Shown here one piece after another: positions 16,391-25,325 of a DNA stretch of 64,000 nt. The stretch lies in contig NZ_BQHJ01000005.1 in NCBI RefSeq assembly GCF_021603645.1, positions 1 to 64,000 of the forward strand, written 5' to 3'. The stretch is from Pseudomonas pseudonitroreducens. Lineage in GTDB: Bacteria > Pseudomonadota > Gammaproteobacteria > Pseudomonadales > Pseudomonadaceae. Within the stretch, counting starts at the first letter, position 1; each line of letters begins with the position of its first letter. The notes under the pieces were generated by a model. The model was not told the DNA's origin, ran no database searches, and was given only the letters and a program-made list of their open reading frames with translations. The position numbers and the translations under genes were made by a program.

Positions 16391-17826
16391 TCCCGGGGTA
16401 ATTGCTCGCCGACGAAGTAGTAATCGCGCTCGCCCACGCGGAAGTGCTGCAGCACGCTCAGCGGCGCCTCTGGCACGGTTGTGCTTTCCAGCAGGGCGAT
16501 AGGGCCGTTCGGCTGGCGGAGGAAAGCCGCCAGCTCTTCGCGGGTCTGCAGTGCCGGTAGCAGGCTGCGGCTATAGAACACACTGGCGCCGGCGAGTCGT
16601 TCGCTGGGCTGGAACAGCGCCACCTGGCGCCCGGCCATCTGCTGCTGGCGAATCGCTTCGGTCAGCGGCAGGAAGGATTCCTGCTGGTCGGCGCGGGGTT
16701 CGAAGCAGATTGCGTAGCCCAGATAGCAGGCGGGTATCAGTAACGCCAGGCAGACTGCCGCGCCACGTATCCGCTGCGAGGCGCGGGCATGCCAGCGCGG
16801 CAGGAAGACGTAGGCATATTCGGCAGCGATCACCGCTGCCGCCGGGGCCAGTGCCATCAGGTAGACCATGCGCTTGCTGGAGGCGAGGCTGAGCAGGGCG
16901 AACTGCGCCGCCAGCCACAGGCAGAAGAACAGCAGGTAGCGGTCCCGCAGCAGGCGCTTGCGCAAATGCCAGAGCCCCAGGTAGAGGAGGAAATTCCACG
17001 GCAGGAATGCCTGTGGCAGGCGCGCCAGGTAGTAATAAAAGGGTTCGAAATGCCCGGCTTCGCTGAACGTGCCGCTGAAGCGCCCGACGCTGTTGGTCCA
17101 GAGGATTTCCTGCAGGGCCGCTGTGCCGCCCGCCTGATACAGGAACAGCAACCAGACCAGCAGCGGCAGCAGGCCCGGCAGTGTCCATAGCAGTGGTCGC
17201 AGCCAGGCGGAGATTTCCAACCGGCGTTGCGTCAGGCTGTCCCACAGCAGGCAGGCGAAGATCACCACGCCGGGCAGGGCCAGGCCCAGCACGCCCTTGC
17301 TCAGGGTGGCGATGGCAATCCCCACGGTGAACGCCAGCCAGTGCGCGGTGGGCCCCGGTGGCTTGAGCCAGGCTTGCAGGAATGACAGCAGTGCCAGCGT
17401 CACGCCGAAAGCGAGCAGGGCATCTTCGCCGACCTGGCGGGCATTGGCCCAGAAGCTCGCCAGGGTCATCAGCATGAGCGAGGCGAGCAGCGCCAGCGTG
17501 GCGGGCCGGCCGATGCGCCGGAGCACGCGATAAAGCAGCAGCACGCAGAACAGCCCGGCGAATGCCGAGGCCAGCCGCACGGCCAGGGTGGTGGGCCCGA
17601 ACAGACGAATGGCCGCGACGTCCAGCCATAGGCTCAGCGGCGGCTTCTCCAGGAACGGCTGGCCGTTCAGGCGCGGCGTCACCCAGTCCTGGTCGAGGTG
17701 CATTTCCATCGCGATGCCCGCCACCCTGGGCTCGGTGGAGCCCTGCAACTGGTGATTGCCCAGTGCGCAGAAGAACAGCAGGCTGCCCAGCACGAGCAGA
17801 ACGACGAAGTAGCGGCGCTGGGGCAT
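16387..17826 (-). CDS. ArnT/PMT-family (GT39) membrane glycosyltransferase
   Basis: 479 aa, with ATG 17826 chosen for its AGGA at proper spacing; an ATG at 17871 lacks an RBS. It is a polytopic protein with 10-12 TM helices. The first periplasmic loop bears the family signature: STEPRVAGIAMEMHLDQDWVTPRLNG, in which the acidic residues are catalytic in ArnT. The LEKPPLSLWL motif follows. Such enzymes move a sugar from undecaprenyl phosphate to lipid A or proteins. No arn operon is present, so this is an ArnT-like orphan and lipid A modification is only a possibility. It is coupled to the FUSC gene. Confidence 0.88.
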   Translation of the reverse strand: MPQRRYFVVLLVLGSLLFFCALGNHQLQGSTEPRVAGIAMEMHLDQDWVTPRLNGQPFLEKPPLSLWLDVAAIRLFGPTTLAVRLASAFAGLFCVLLLYRVLRRIGRPATLALLASLMLMTLASFWANARQVGEDALLAFGVTLALLSFLQAWLKPPGPTAHWLAFTVGIAIATLSKGVLGLALPGVVIFACLLWDSLTQRRLEISAWLRPLLWTLPGLLPLLVWLLFLYQAGGTAALQEILWTNSVGRFSGTFSEAGHFEPFYYYLARLPQAFLPWNFLLYLGLWHLRKRLLRDRYLLFFCLWLAAQFALLSLASSKRMVYLMALAPAAAVIAAEYAYVFLPRWHARASQRIRGAAVCLALLIPACYLGYAICFEPRADQQESFLPLTEAIRQQQMAGRQVALFQPSERLAGASVFYSRSLLPALQTREELAAFLRQPNGPIALLESTTVPEAPLSVLQHFRVGERDYYFVGEQLPRD

Positions 17827-17942
17827 GGTGGGTCCTGGGCGGTTCCGGTTGCCTGCATGTATAGGCGACATTTCGTTAACGCGAAATTAACCTTCCCGGT
17901 GCTTCACTGCGACCCTCGCCCGGCCCACCCCTGGGGGTTGCC

Positions 17943-19016
17943 ATGTCCGTCCGTCTGCCTGGTTCCCGTGTTGCCTCGTCGCGTCGCTTTCGCCGCCGCC
18001 ACCTGCTGCTGGCGCTGGCCGTGCTGATTGTGGTGGTCGGCTGCCTGGCCGGCTTCATGGTGTTGGTGCCACCTCCGCCCTACACCCCCTTGCCGGGCCA
18101 GAACCCGGCGCAGGTGACGCTGCTGGCGCTGGGCGACCAGGGCAGCGGCGACCTGCAGCAATGGCGCGTAGCCGAGGGCATGGAGCGTGTTGCACAGAGC
18201 GAAGGCGGGGTGAATATGGTCCTGCTGCTGGGGGACAACTTCTACGGCAAGGCCCTTGGCGGGGTCGACGACCCGGCCTGGCAGCTCAAGTTCGAGCGTG
18301 TCTATCACGGTCGCTGGCTCAGCCATGTGCCGTTCTACGCGGTGCTGGGCAATCACGACTATCCCGCCTCGGCGGCTGTTGAGCTGGACTACGCCCGTCA
18401 GCACGCCGGTTCCGGTCGCTGGCAGATGCCGGCTCCCTTCTATACGCGCGACTTTGGCGAAGTGCAGGGGCGCCCGCTGCTGCGTGTGGTGTTTCTGGAT
18501 ACCAATGCCGACGCCAACGGCCGCCAGCGCCAAGCGGACTTCCTGCAGACCGCCTTCGCCCGCCCCGGGCCCGCGCCGCTGTGGAAGATGGTGGTGGCGC
18601 ACCACGCCATGCGCAGCAGCGGTGGCAAGCACGGCGATGATGTTGGCCTGCTGCAGCAACTGCTGCCGGCGATGCAGCACAGCGGCGTGGATCTCTATCT
18701 TTCCGGGCACGAGCACAACCAGGAGGTGATAGTCCGTCCCGGTGAGCCGGCCTGGCTGGTCTCCGGTGGCGGTGGCCAGACCCTCGACGGGATCAGGCCC
18801 GGCGAGCCGGCCGATGGCACGCTGTTCGCCGCCGAACAGCACGGTTTCGCGCGCCTGGCCTTCACCGCGGACCGGTTGCAGCTGGCGTACTACGACCCGC
18901 AGGGGAACCGCGAGCAGGGCTTCCTCTGGGCCCGGGCCTGCCCCTGGATGGCGCAGGGCTGTCTGAAGCAGAACGACGCGGCGCAGTTGGCGACGAATAG
19001 GGCCACTGGCCAGTAG
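17943..19016 (+). CDS. Membrane-anchored calcineurin-like metallophosphoesterase
   Basis: 357 aa. A basic N-terminus and a single TM helix (~24-42, LLLALAVLIVVVGCLAGFMVL) anchor it, with the enzyme facing the periplasm. The metal-binding motifs of purple-acid-phosphatase-type enzymes are present in order: GDQGSGD, LGDNFY, GNHDY, VVAHHAM and SGHEHN. Substrate is unknown; acid phosphatases of this group hydrolyse phosphomonoesters. It is divergent from the GT39 gene across ~116 bp and monocistronic. Confidence 0.9.
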   Translation: MSVRLPGSRVASSRRFRRRHLLLALAVLIVVVGCLAGFMVLVPPPPYTPLPGQNPAQVTLLALGDQGSGDLQQWRVAEGMERVAQSEGGVNMVLLLGDNFYGKALGGVDDPAWQLKFERVYHGRWLSHVPFYAVLGNHDYPASAAVELDYARQHAGSGRWQMPAPFYTRDFGEVQGRPLLRVVFLDTNADANGRQRQADFLQTAFARPGPAPLWKMVVAHHAMRSSGGKHGDDVGLLQQLLPAMQHSGVDLYLSGHEHNQEVIVRPGEPAWLVSGGGGQTLDGIRPGEPADGTLFAAEQHGFARLAFTADRLQLAYYDPQGNREQGFLWARACPWMAQGCLKQNDAAQLATNRATGQ

Positions 19017-19091
19017 TTGTAACCTGGGGGTTTTCGCTAGAATTCCGGACTTTTGCGCGCAGGGATCGCGTGAGTCCATCTGAGAGCCCCC

Positions 19092-21155
19092 ATGCTTACC
19101 GGTAGTTACGATCCCGCCCTGGTCCTGATTTCGCTGTGCGTCGCCATGCTGGCGTCCTACACCGCCCTGGACCTGGCCGGGCGCATCGCGACCACCCGCG
19201 GCTGGCCGGTGCCGCTGTGGATCGGCGGCGGCGGGGTAGCCATGGGCATCGGTGTCTGGTCGATGCACTTCATCGGCATGCTTGCCTTCAGCCTGCCCAT
19301 CGCGCTGGGCTATGACCTCACGCTGACCCTGCTGTCACTGGCCATCGCCGTGCTCAGCTCGGGCTTTGCCCTGGCGCTGGTCAGCCAGGACCGGCTGCCG
19401 CTCTGGCAATTGCTCAGCGGCGCGCTGGCCATGGGCGCCGGGATAAGTTGCATGCACTACCTGGGCATGTACGCGATGCTGATGCAGCCGGGTATCGACT
19501 ACGACCCGACGCTGTTCGGCCTGTCCCTGATGATCGCTGTGGCGGCGTCCGGCGCCGCGCTGTGGATCGCCTTCAAGCTGCGGCACAACACGCCCTATGT
19601 GCGCCTGGCCCGCGTTGGCGCGGCGCTGGTGATGGGCGTGGCCATCGTCGGGATGCACTACACCGGCATGGCCGCCGCGCGTTTCCCTGAGGGCAGCTTC
19701 TGCGGCGCTTCTCCCAGCGGGCTGGACAGCGACTGGCTGGCGCTGCTGATCATCGTCGTCACCCTGGCAGTGATCGGCATTGCGTTGCTCACCTCGGTGC
19801 TCGATGCCCGTCTGGAGTCGCGCACGGCGCAACTCACCTCGTCGCTGGCGCAGGCCAACCAGGAGCTGACCCAGCTTGCCCTGCACGACAACCTCACGCG
19901 CCTGCCCAACCGTATCCTGCTGGAAGATCGCATCGAGCAGATGATCGCCAAGGTGCAGCGCAGCGGCGGGCATTTCGCGCTGATGTTCCTCGACCTGGAC
20001 GGCTTCAAACCGGTCAACGACGCCTTCGGCCACCACGTTGGCGACCTGCTGCTCAAGGCCGTGGCCCAGCGCCTGCGCGACAGCCTGCGCAGCGAAGACA
20101 CCGTGGCGCGCATCGGCGGCGACGAGTTCGTGGTGCTCGCCGAACTGGCCGAGGCGGAAGACGCGGTGACCGTCGCCAGCCAGCAGGTCAACCTGCTGGC
20201 CCAGCCGTTCCAGGTGGCCGGGCAGGAACTGCGCATTGCCACCAGCATCGGCATCGTGGTCTATCCCGGCGACGGCGCCAGCCAGCACGAACTGCTGCGC
20301 AACGCCGACGCGGCGATGTACCACGCCAAGGGCAACGGCAAGAACGGCTACAGCTTCTTCGAGCAGTCGATGAACACCAACGCGCGCAATCACCTGCAGC
20401 TGCTGCACGACCTGCGCGCGGCCCTGGAGCGTCGCGAGTTCACCCTGCATTACCAGCCCAAGTTCGCTGCCAGCGGCGAACCCATCGGCGCCGAGGCGCT
20501 GCTGCGCTGGCAGCATCCGCAGCGCGGTCTGCTGATGCCCGACACCTTCATCGCCCTGGCCGAGCGCACCGGGCTGATCATCCCCATCGGCGACTGGGTG
20601 CTGGACGAAGCCTGCCGGCAGATGCGCGAGTGGTACCTGCAGGGCCACGAAAGCTGGCGGGTGGCAGTGAATCTCTCGGCCCTGCAGTTCTGCCATGCCG
20701 CGCTGGTGCAGTCGGTGGCCGAGGCGCTGCAACGCCACCAGTTGCCGGCGCGCTGCCTGACCCTGGAGATCACCGAAACCACGGCCATGCGCGATGCCGA
20801 CTCCAGCCTGGAAATCCTCGGCAGGCTGTCGGACATGGGCGTGGACCTGTCCATCGACGACTTCGGCACCGGCTATTCCAGCCTGCTCTACCTCAAGCGC
20901 CTGCCGGCCAACGAACTGAAGATCGACCGCGGCTTCGTCCGTGACCTGGAACAGGACAGCGACGATGCCGCCATCGTCTCGGCCATCGTCGCGCTGGGCC
21001 AGGCACTGGACCTGCGCATCGTCGCCGAGGGGGTGGAAACCTCCGGCCAGCAGAACTTCCTTACCCGCCTGGGCTGTGATTCGCTGCAGGGCTTCCTGCT
21101 CGGCAAGCCGGTGCCGGCCGAGCAGTTCCTCGAGCGTCTTTCTACGCCCGCGTAA
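19092..21155 (+). CDS. mucR: MucR-like MHYT-GGDEF-EAL cyclic-di-GMP enzyme
   Basis: 687 aa. The N-terminal ~220 residues form a seven-TM MHYT sensor with repeated Met-His-Tyr motifs (WSMHFIGMLAF, SCMHYLGMYA, VGMHYTGMAAA), thought to bind metal and sense O2, CO or NO. A GGDEF domain follows with an intact IGGDEF near 341-346, then an EAL domain with EALLRW near 467 and later metal-binding motifs (EITET, DDFGTGYSSL). Both activities look intact. Length and order match P. aeruginosa MucR (about 685 aa), which supports alginate synthesis through Alg44 and NO-induced dispersal; NbdA is a longer relative with the same domains. The 3' end overlaps a convergent LysR gene by 14 nt. Confidence 0.87.
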   Translation: MLTGSYDPALVLISLCVAMLASYTALDLAGRIATTRGWPVPLWIGGGGVAMGIGVWSMHFIGMLAFSLPIALGYDLTLTLLSLAIAVLSSGFALALVSQDRLPLWQLLSGALAMGAGISCMHYLGMYAMLMQPGIDYDPTLFGLSLMIAVAASGAALWIAFKLRHNTPYVRLARVGAALVMGVAIVGMHYTGMAAARFPEGSFCGASPSGLDSDWLALLIIVVTLAVIGIALLTSVLDARLESRTAQLTSSLAQANQELTQLALHDNLTRLPNRILLEDRIEQMIAKVQRSGGHFALMFLDLDGFKPVNDAFGHHVGDLLLKAVAQRLRDSLRSEDTVARIGGDEFVVLAELAEAEDAVTVASQQVNLLAQPFQVAGQELRIATSIGIVVYPGDGASQHELLRNADAAMYHAKGNGKNGYSFFEQSMNTNARNHLQLLHDLRAALERREFTLHYQPKFAASGEPIGAEALLRWQHPQRGLLMPDTFIALAERTGLIIPIGDWVLDEACRQMREWYLQGHESWRVAVNLSALQFCHAALVQSVAEALQRHQLPARCLTLEITETTAMRDADSSLEILGRLSDMGVDLSIDDFGTGYSSLLYLKRLPANELKIDRGFVRDLEQDSDDAAIVSAIVALGQALDLRIVAEGVETSGQQNFLTRLGCDSLQGFLLGKPVPAEQFLERLSTPA

Positions 21156-22005
21156 CCGCGGCCAACTGCGAGCAGAGTTCGCGCAGTTGCTCGCACAGGC
21201 TGCGCCCGGCGCTGCCCAGCTCGGGACGGGCGTAGAGCGCCAGCTCCAGCCCCTCGATGGGCGCAAAACCTTCGTCGGCGGTCAGTACGCGATGGCCTTC
21301 GTGTCGGCCACGCAGAGGCAGCAGGCTGACCCCCATGCCCGCCGCCACTGCCGCCGACAGGCTCGCCAGGCTGGCGCTGCTGTAGCTGATGCGCCAGCGC
21401 CGGCCGCTGGCCTCCAGGGCGTGGATCATCTCCTGGCGATACAGCGCGCCCAGCGGGAAGACCACCAGCGGCAGCGGATCACGCGCAGCGGCAGGCGTCG
21501 CGGCGCTGTCCTGCCAGGCCAGCGGTTCGGGCCAATGGGCGAGGCAGTCGCTGTCCGCGCCCCATTGCTTGACCAGCGCCAGGTCCAGCTCGCCGCTGCG
21601 GTATTGGCGCAGCAGCTCCTGGCTGAGGCCGCTGGAAACCTCCAGGCGCAGCCGCGGGCGTTCGGCGCTGAAGGCCGCCAGCAGCGGCATCATCCGTTCG
21701 CCGGCGAAGTCCTCCGGCATCCCCAGGCGCAGCACGCCCTCGCTGTGTTCGCTGCTCAGCGCCTCGCGCGCCTCCGAGCCCAGTTCGAGGATGCGCCGCG
21801 CATAGCCCAGCAAGCGTTCGCCCTGTTCGGTGGGGAGCACCTGGCGCTGGCTGCGATCCAGCAGGCGACAGTCCAGGCTCTGCTCCAGACGGAGGATCTG
21901 CTGGCTGACGGTGGACTGGGTGAGGTGCAGCAGTTCGGCGGCGCGGGTGAAGTTGCCGGCATCCACCACCATCACGAAGCTGCGCAGGAGGTTGGGGTCA
22001 AGCAT
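21142..22005 (-). CDS. LysR-family regulator, divergent from ankyrin-deaminase-MFS operon
   Basis: 287 aa from ATG 22005, which has GGGA six bases upstream; a GTG at 22017 is possible but weaker. It has a LysR winged helix (FVMVVDAGNFTRAAELLHLTQSTVSQQILRLEQSLDCRLLDRSQR) and an effector-binding domain. It is divergent from the three-gene operon at 22129, its likely target. Its stop lies inside the mucR 3' end on the other strand. Confidence 0.9.
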   Translation of the reverse strand: MLDPNLLRSFVMVVDAGNFTRAAELLHLTQSTVSQQILRLEQSLDCRLLDRSQRQVLPTEQGERLLGYARRILELGSEAREALSSEHSEGVLRLGMPEDFAGERMMPLLAAFSAERPRLRLEVSSGLSQELLRQYRSGELDLALVKQWGADSDCLAHWPEPLAWQDSAATPAAARDPLPLVVFPLGALYRQEMIHALEASGRRWRISYSSASLASLSAAVAAGMGVSLLPLRGRHEGHRVLTADEGFAPIEGLELALYARPELGSAGRSLCEQLRELCSQLAAVTRA

Positions 22006-22025
22006 TGTGATTCCCACTGAAAGTC

Positions 22026-22054
22026 ATGTTTCTATTTAATTTCAGCATAGAACA
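22026..22054. promoter_or_regulatory. Candidate LysR operator between divergent genes
   Basis: ATGTTTCTAT ... ATAGAACAT forms an interrupted dyad of the T-N11-A class, nested with CTGAAA ... TTTCAG (22017-22044), in the only AT-rich part of the gap between the LysR gene and the ankyrin gene. The assignment rests on symmetry and position only. Confidence 0.45.
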
Positions 22055-22128
22055 TCCCTTCGTCATACTGCTGCTGCTCATTTGCTTGAGCGTGAGTAGA
22101 CGCACGACAGCCAGCAGGGGGAGCGCCA

Positions 22129-22764
22129 ATGGACATGCCGACCATCCAGACCGAAGACGTACACAGCCGTGCGGCCGCCGACGCGCTGCTCGGCGCGGCC
22201 AGCGAAGGCCGCGAAGCCGAAGTGGCGACCTTGCTCAAGCGCGGTGTGGCGGTGGACGTGACCGACGGCCAGGGCAATACGCCGCTGCTCCTGGCGACCG
22301 CCGGAAACCGCGTGGCAGTGGCGCGGCTACTGGTTGCCGCCGGGGCTGACGTCAACCGGCAGAACCGCATCCACGACAGCGCCTATCTGCTGGCGGGTGC
22401 GGCGGGGCGCCTGGAAATTCTCCAGCTGACCCTGGCCCACGGCGCCGACCTGCGCAGTACCAACCGCTACGGCGGCACGGCGCTGATCCCGGCCTGCGAG
22501 CGCGGCCATGTGGACGTGGTGGCGACGCTGCTCAAGGCCGGTGTCGATCCGGACCATGTCAACAAGCTGGGCTGGACCGGGTTGCTCGAAGCCATCCTGC
22601 TCAGCGACGGCGGCCCGCGTCACCAGGCTATCGTCAAGCAACTCATAGAAGCCGGGGCGAACCTGAACCTGGCCGACAACGACGGCGTCACGCCGCTGCA
22701 ACACGCCCGCCAGCGCAACCAGACCACCATCGCCAGGATGCTGGAAGCCGCCGGCGCGCATTGA
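22129..22764 (+). CDS. Ankyrin-repeat protein
   Basis: 211 aa without a signal peptide, preceded by GGGGAG. About five ankyrin repeats fill the protein (NTPLLLATAGNRVAVARLLVAAGADVN; GTALIPACERGHVDVVATLLKAGVD; VTPLQHARQRNQTTIARMLEAAGA). Ankyrin repeats mediate protein binding and no enzymatic domain is present. It is the first gene of an operon with a nucleoside/base deaminase and a transporter. A scaffolding role there is speculation. Confidence 0.88.
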   Translation: MDMPTIQTEDVHSRAAADALLGAASEGREAEVATLLKRGVAVDVTDGQGNTPLLLATAGNRVAVARLLVAAGADVNRQNRIHDSAYLLAGAAGRLEILQLTLAHGADLRSTNRYGGTALIPACERGHVDVVATLLKAGVDPDHVNKLGWTGLLEAILLSDGGPRHQAIVKQLIEAGANLNLADNDGVTPLQHARQRNQTTIARMLEAAGAH

Positions 22765-22789
22765 TCCGTTCGATTTGCTGGAAACTGCC

Positions 22790-23245
22790 ATGTCACACGA
22801 AGTCTTCATGCGCGAGGCCCTGCAACTGGCCCGCGACAATATCGAGGCCGGCGGCCGCCCGTTCGGCGCCGTGCTGGTCAAGGATGGCCGGGTGATTGCC
22901 CGCGCCGCCAATTCCATCCACCTGGATTTCGACCCTACCGCCCACGCCGAGCTGCTGGCGATCCGCCGCGCCTCGGCCGTGCTGGGTATGTCGCGCCTGG
23001 ACGGCTGCGTGATCTACGCCAGCGGCCACCCGTGCCCGATGTGCCTTGCGGCCATGCACCTGTGCGGCGTGGAGGGCGCGTATTTCGCCTATTCCAATGA
23101 CGATGGCGAGCCGTTCGGCTTGTCCACCGCTGCGGTCTACCAGCAGATGACCCAGCCGCCACAGTGGCAGGCGGTGCCGCTGCGTGCGTTGCGCCCTGTG
23201 GGTGAAGAAGGGCTCTACAAGCACTGGCAGGAGCTTCGCTCGTGA
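22790..23245 (+). CDS. Cytidine/guanine-type nucleobase deaminase
   Basis: 151 aa. Zinc deaminase motifs are intact: TAHAE (His ligand and proton-shuttling Glu) and PCPMC (two Cys ligands). The layout (RPFGAVLVKDGRVI, FAYSNDDGEPFG near the C-terminus) resembles guanine deaminase GuaD-type enzymes more than tRNA adenosine deaminase TadA. The stop overlaps the GTG start of the transporter gene. With that neighbour, uptake and deamination of a base or nucleoside analogue is plausible, but the substrate is not known. Confidence 0.87.
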   Translation: MSHEVFMREALQLARDNIEAGGRPFGAVLVKDGRVIARAANSIHLDFDPTAHAELLAIRRASAVLGMSRLDGCVIYASGHPCPMCLAAMHLCGVEGAYFAYSNDDGEPFGLSTAAVYQQMTQPPQWQAVPLRALRPVGEEGLYKHWQELRS

Positions 23246-24462
23246 GCCGCAGCGTCGCCATGGCGAGTGGGCCGGCCAGCAGCGAACAGGGTGTCCGCGC
23301 CGGCTGGATCGGCCTGCTGGTGATCGTTGCGCTGGGCATCAACCTGCGGCCGATCCTCACTTCCATCGGCCCGCTGCTCGCCGATATCCACGACGCCACC
23401 GGCCTGGGCTTCCAGGGCCTGTCGATGCTGACCGTGCTTCCGGTGCTGTGCATGGGCCTGTTTGCGCTGGGCCTGCCCTGGGTCGGCCCGCGCCTGGGTG
23501 AGAACCGGGGCATGCTGTTCGGCCTGCTGGCTATCGGCGCGGCATGCTTCTGGCGGCTGCTGCTGGACAGCGGCTTGGCGCTGATCGCCAGCGCCGTGCT
23601 GGCCGGTTGCGGGGTGGCGGTGATCCAGGCGTTCGTGCCGGGCGTGATCAAGCGCTGGTTCCCGCACAAGGTGCCGTCCGCGATGGGCCTGTATTCGGCG
23701 TCACTGATGGCCGGTGGCGGTAGCGCCGCGGTGCTGGCGCCAGTGGTGTCGGAGCACTTCCACCGCTGGCAGGACGGCCTCGGCGCCTGGATGCTGCTGG
23801 CCATCGTCGGCCTGCTGCTGTGGAGCCTGGCCCGCCCGCGGGAAACCCCCGTGGCCGCGCCGCCCAAGCAGAAGGTGCAGCATTATTTCGGTAGCCGCCG
23901 GGCGTGGCTGCTGGCCTTGTACTTCGGCCTGATCAATGGCGGCTACACCAGCATGGTGGCGTGGCTGCCGGTTTATTACCGGCAACTGGGCTGGAGCGCC
24001 CAGGCCAGTGGCCAGTTGATCGGCCTGATGACCATTTTCCAGGTGATTGCCGCGTTGACCGTCCCGCTGCTGATCCGCCGCTCGCTGGATCGCCGCGGCT
24101 GGTTGTGCCTGTGCCTGCTGATCCAGCTCGGCGGCTTCATCGGGCTGATCTCGGCGCCACTGCACCTGCCGGGCCTCTGGGTGGCGCTGATCGGCTACGG
24201 CCTGGGCGCGTGCTTTGCCCTGAGCCTGACGTTGACCCTCGACCACCTGGCCGACGCCGGTGCGGCGGGGCGTCTGGCGGCCTTTGTGCAGGGCATCGGC
24301 TTCATCGTCACCGGCATCGTGCCCTACGTCACCGGCTGGCTGCGCGACAGCACCGGAAGCTTCCAGGCCTCCTGGATCCTGCTGGCGGTGTCGGTGGTGC
24401 TGATGCTCGGCGTGACGTTGCGTTTCTCGCCCAGAGGGTATGCGCGGGCAATGGAGAAATAG
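23242..24462 (+). CDS. MFS transporter, CynX/NimT family
   Basis: 406 aa with twelve predicted TM helices. It begins at GTG 23242, which overlaps the deaminase TGA (GTGA), so translation is coupled. The N-terminal GINLRPILTSIGPLL and the helix pattern match the cyanate/nitroimidazole (CynX/NimT) group of the major facilitator superfamily. No cyanase gene is near. As part of the ankyrin-deaminase operon it may import or export the deaminase substrate or product. Confidence 0.87.
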   Translation: MSRSVAMASGPASSEQGVRAGWIGLLVIVALGINLRPILTSIGPLLADIHDATGLGFQGLSMLTVLPVLCMGLFALGLPWVGPRLGENRGMLFGLLAIGAACFWRLLLDSGLALIASAVLAGCGVAVIQAFVPGVIKRWFPHKVPSAMGLYSASLMAGGGSAAVLAPVVSEHFHRWQDGLGAWMLLAIVGLLLWSLARPRETPVAAPPKQKVQHYFGSRRAWLLALYFGLINGGYTSMVAWLPVYYRQLGWSAQASGQLIGLMTIFQVIAALTVPLLIRRSLDRRGWLCLCLLIQLGGFIGLISAPLHLPGLWVALIGYGLGACFALSLTLTLDHLADAGAAGRLAAFVQGIGFIVTGIVPYVTGWLRDSTGSFQASWILLAVSVVLMLGVTLRFSPRGYARAMEK

Positions 24463-24488
24463 GCGAAATTCAGCGTTGTCGGATGCCA

Positions 24489-24554
24489 ATCGCGGACGGA
24501 GTCCGCTCCTACGCAGGCTTGGAGCTTTCGTAGGAGCGGACTCCGTTCGCGATC
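24489..24554. repeat. Family B inverted repeat pair (GTAGGAGCGGACTC type)
   Basis: Two inverted copies of a ~24-bp unit starting GTAGGAGCGGACTC and ending CGCGAT, separated by 17 bp. Further pairs lie at 34222-34289 and 56007-56078. Typical of REP/BIME elements between Pseudomonas genes. Confidence 0.85.
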
Positions 24555-24575
24555 GCTTTCAGGCGAGGGAGACGG

Positions 24576-24776
24576 TCAGACCGACGTCGCGATGTAGATG
24601 CGGTAGGCGATGATCGACAGCATGCTCAGCGTGCCGACCCACATGAGGAACACGCCCACCGGGCGCTGGCGAATGGTGAAGCCGATCCCCAGCATGAACA
24701 TGCCGAAGACAAGGATGCCGAGGGTGATGAAGAGGGACGTGGGGTCGAGCGGGATGAAATGGGCAGTGGCGTCCAC
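24576..24776 (-). CDS. Small two-TM inner-membrane protein
   Basis: 66 aa from GTG 24776, preceded on the minus strand by AAGGA at six bases. Two hydrophobic helices (LFITLGILVFGMFMLGIGFTI; VFLMWVGTLSMLSIIAYRIYI) are joined by a short basic loop (RQRPVG). No family is recognised. A longer frame across the same DNA has arginine/histidine-rich out-of-frame content and is a shadow. Confidence 0.7.
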   Translation of the reverse strand: MDATAHFIPLDPTSLFITLGILVFGMFMLGIGFTIRQRPVGVFLMWVGTLSMLSIIAYRIYIATSV

Positions 24777-24894
24777 GGCGGGTCCTTGTCTGAAAAGTCC
24801 GATATAGAGAGTCTAGGCCAGAGTAGGACCGAACTCCTTTGATCCCTGGCAAGCCGGTCCCGGATCATAACGGCCAGCGGCGCTCAGCCCAAGC

Positions 24895-25089
24895 TCAGGG
24901 CTCCAGCAGGAGCCAGCCCTTGCCCGTGAGTGCAAGGCGCAGGCCACGGAATTCGGCGAATCCCAGGTGGACCAGGAGCCGCTTCAGTTGGGGGTGGATG
25001 ACCTCGCCACGCCTGACGCCATGGAGTAGCAGGCATAGCTCGGCGTTGCCGGTTGGGGGTGGATTACTCTCGACCTGTTGGTTGGGCAC
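24895..25089 (-). CDS. Small hypothetical protein
   Basis: 64 aa from GTG 25089 with a weak AGGGAA upstream. The C-terminal half (HPQLKRLLVHLGFAEFRGLRLALTGKGWLLLEP) looks like a small helical domain with a wing-like end. It is an isolated gene in an otherwise featureless stretch. The 25090-25250 gap upstream is AT-rich around 25120-25200 and may hold its promoter. It could be non-coding. Confidence 0.4.
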   Translation of the reverse strand: MPNQQVESNPPPTGNAELCLLLHGVRRGEVIHPQLKRLLVHLGFAEFRGLRLALTGKGWLLLEP

Positions 25090-25250
25090 GGCCGGGCTTC
25101 CCTGATTCCTGATGTCGGTGAATTCTGAATTCGGATCAGCTTCAGCTTATTTTTATTTGCTATCGGAAAATACTGATCGGCATCTAAGTATCTGACAGAT
25201 TTTGGAACAGGCGTGCCAATAGCTAGGAGTCGGCGCCGTGCCGCGGGCAT

Positions 25251-25288
25251 AAAAAAGCCCCGCGGTCCGGAGCGTCAGACCGCAGGGC
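25251..25288 (-). terminator. Terminator of the mexEF-oprN operon
   Basis: Read on the minus strand, GCCCTGCGGTC ... GACCGCGGGGC is followed by six T residues. It lies ~40 bp after the oprN stop. A separate perfect hairpin, CGGTCGAGA-A-ATTCTCGACCG-like (25294-25314), sits between the stop and this terminator. Confidence 0.85.
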
Positions 25289-25325
25289 CAGAACGGTCGA
25301 GAAATTCTCGACCGGGGAGGACTGA

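Noticed and set aside
16387-17826. Glycosyltransferase as true ArnT of polymyxin resistance
   Set aside because: No arnBCAD genes or PmrA-type context in the window; only family-level similarity is supported.
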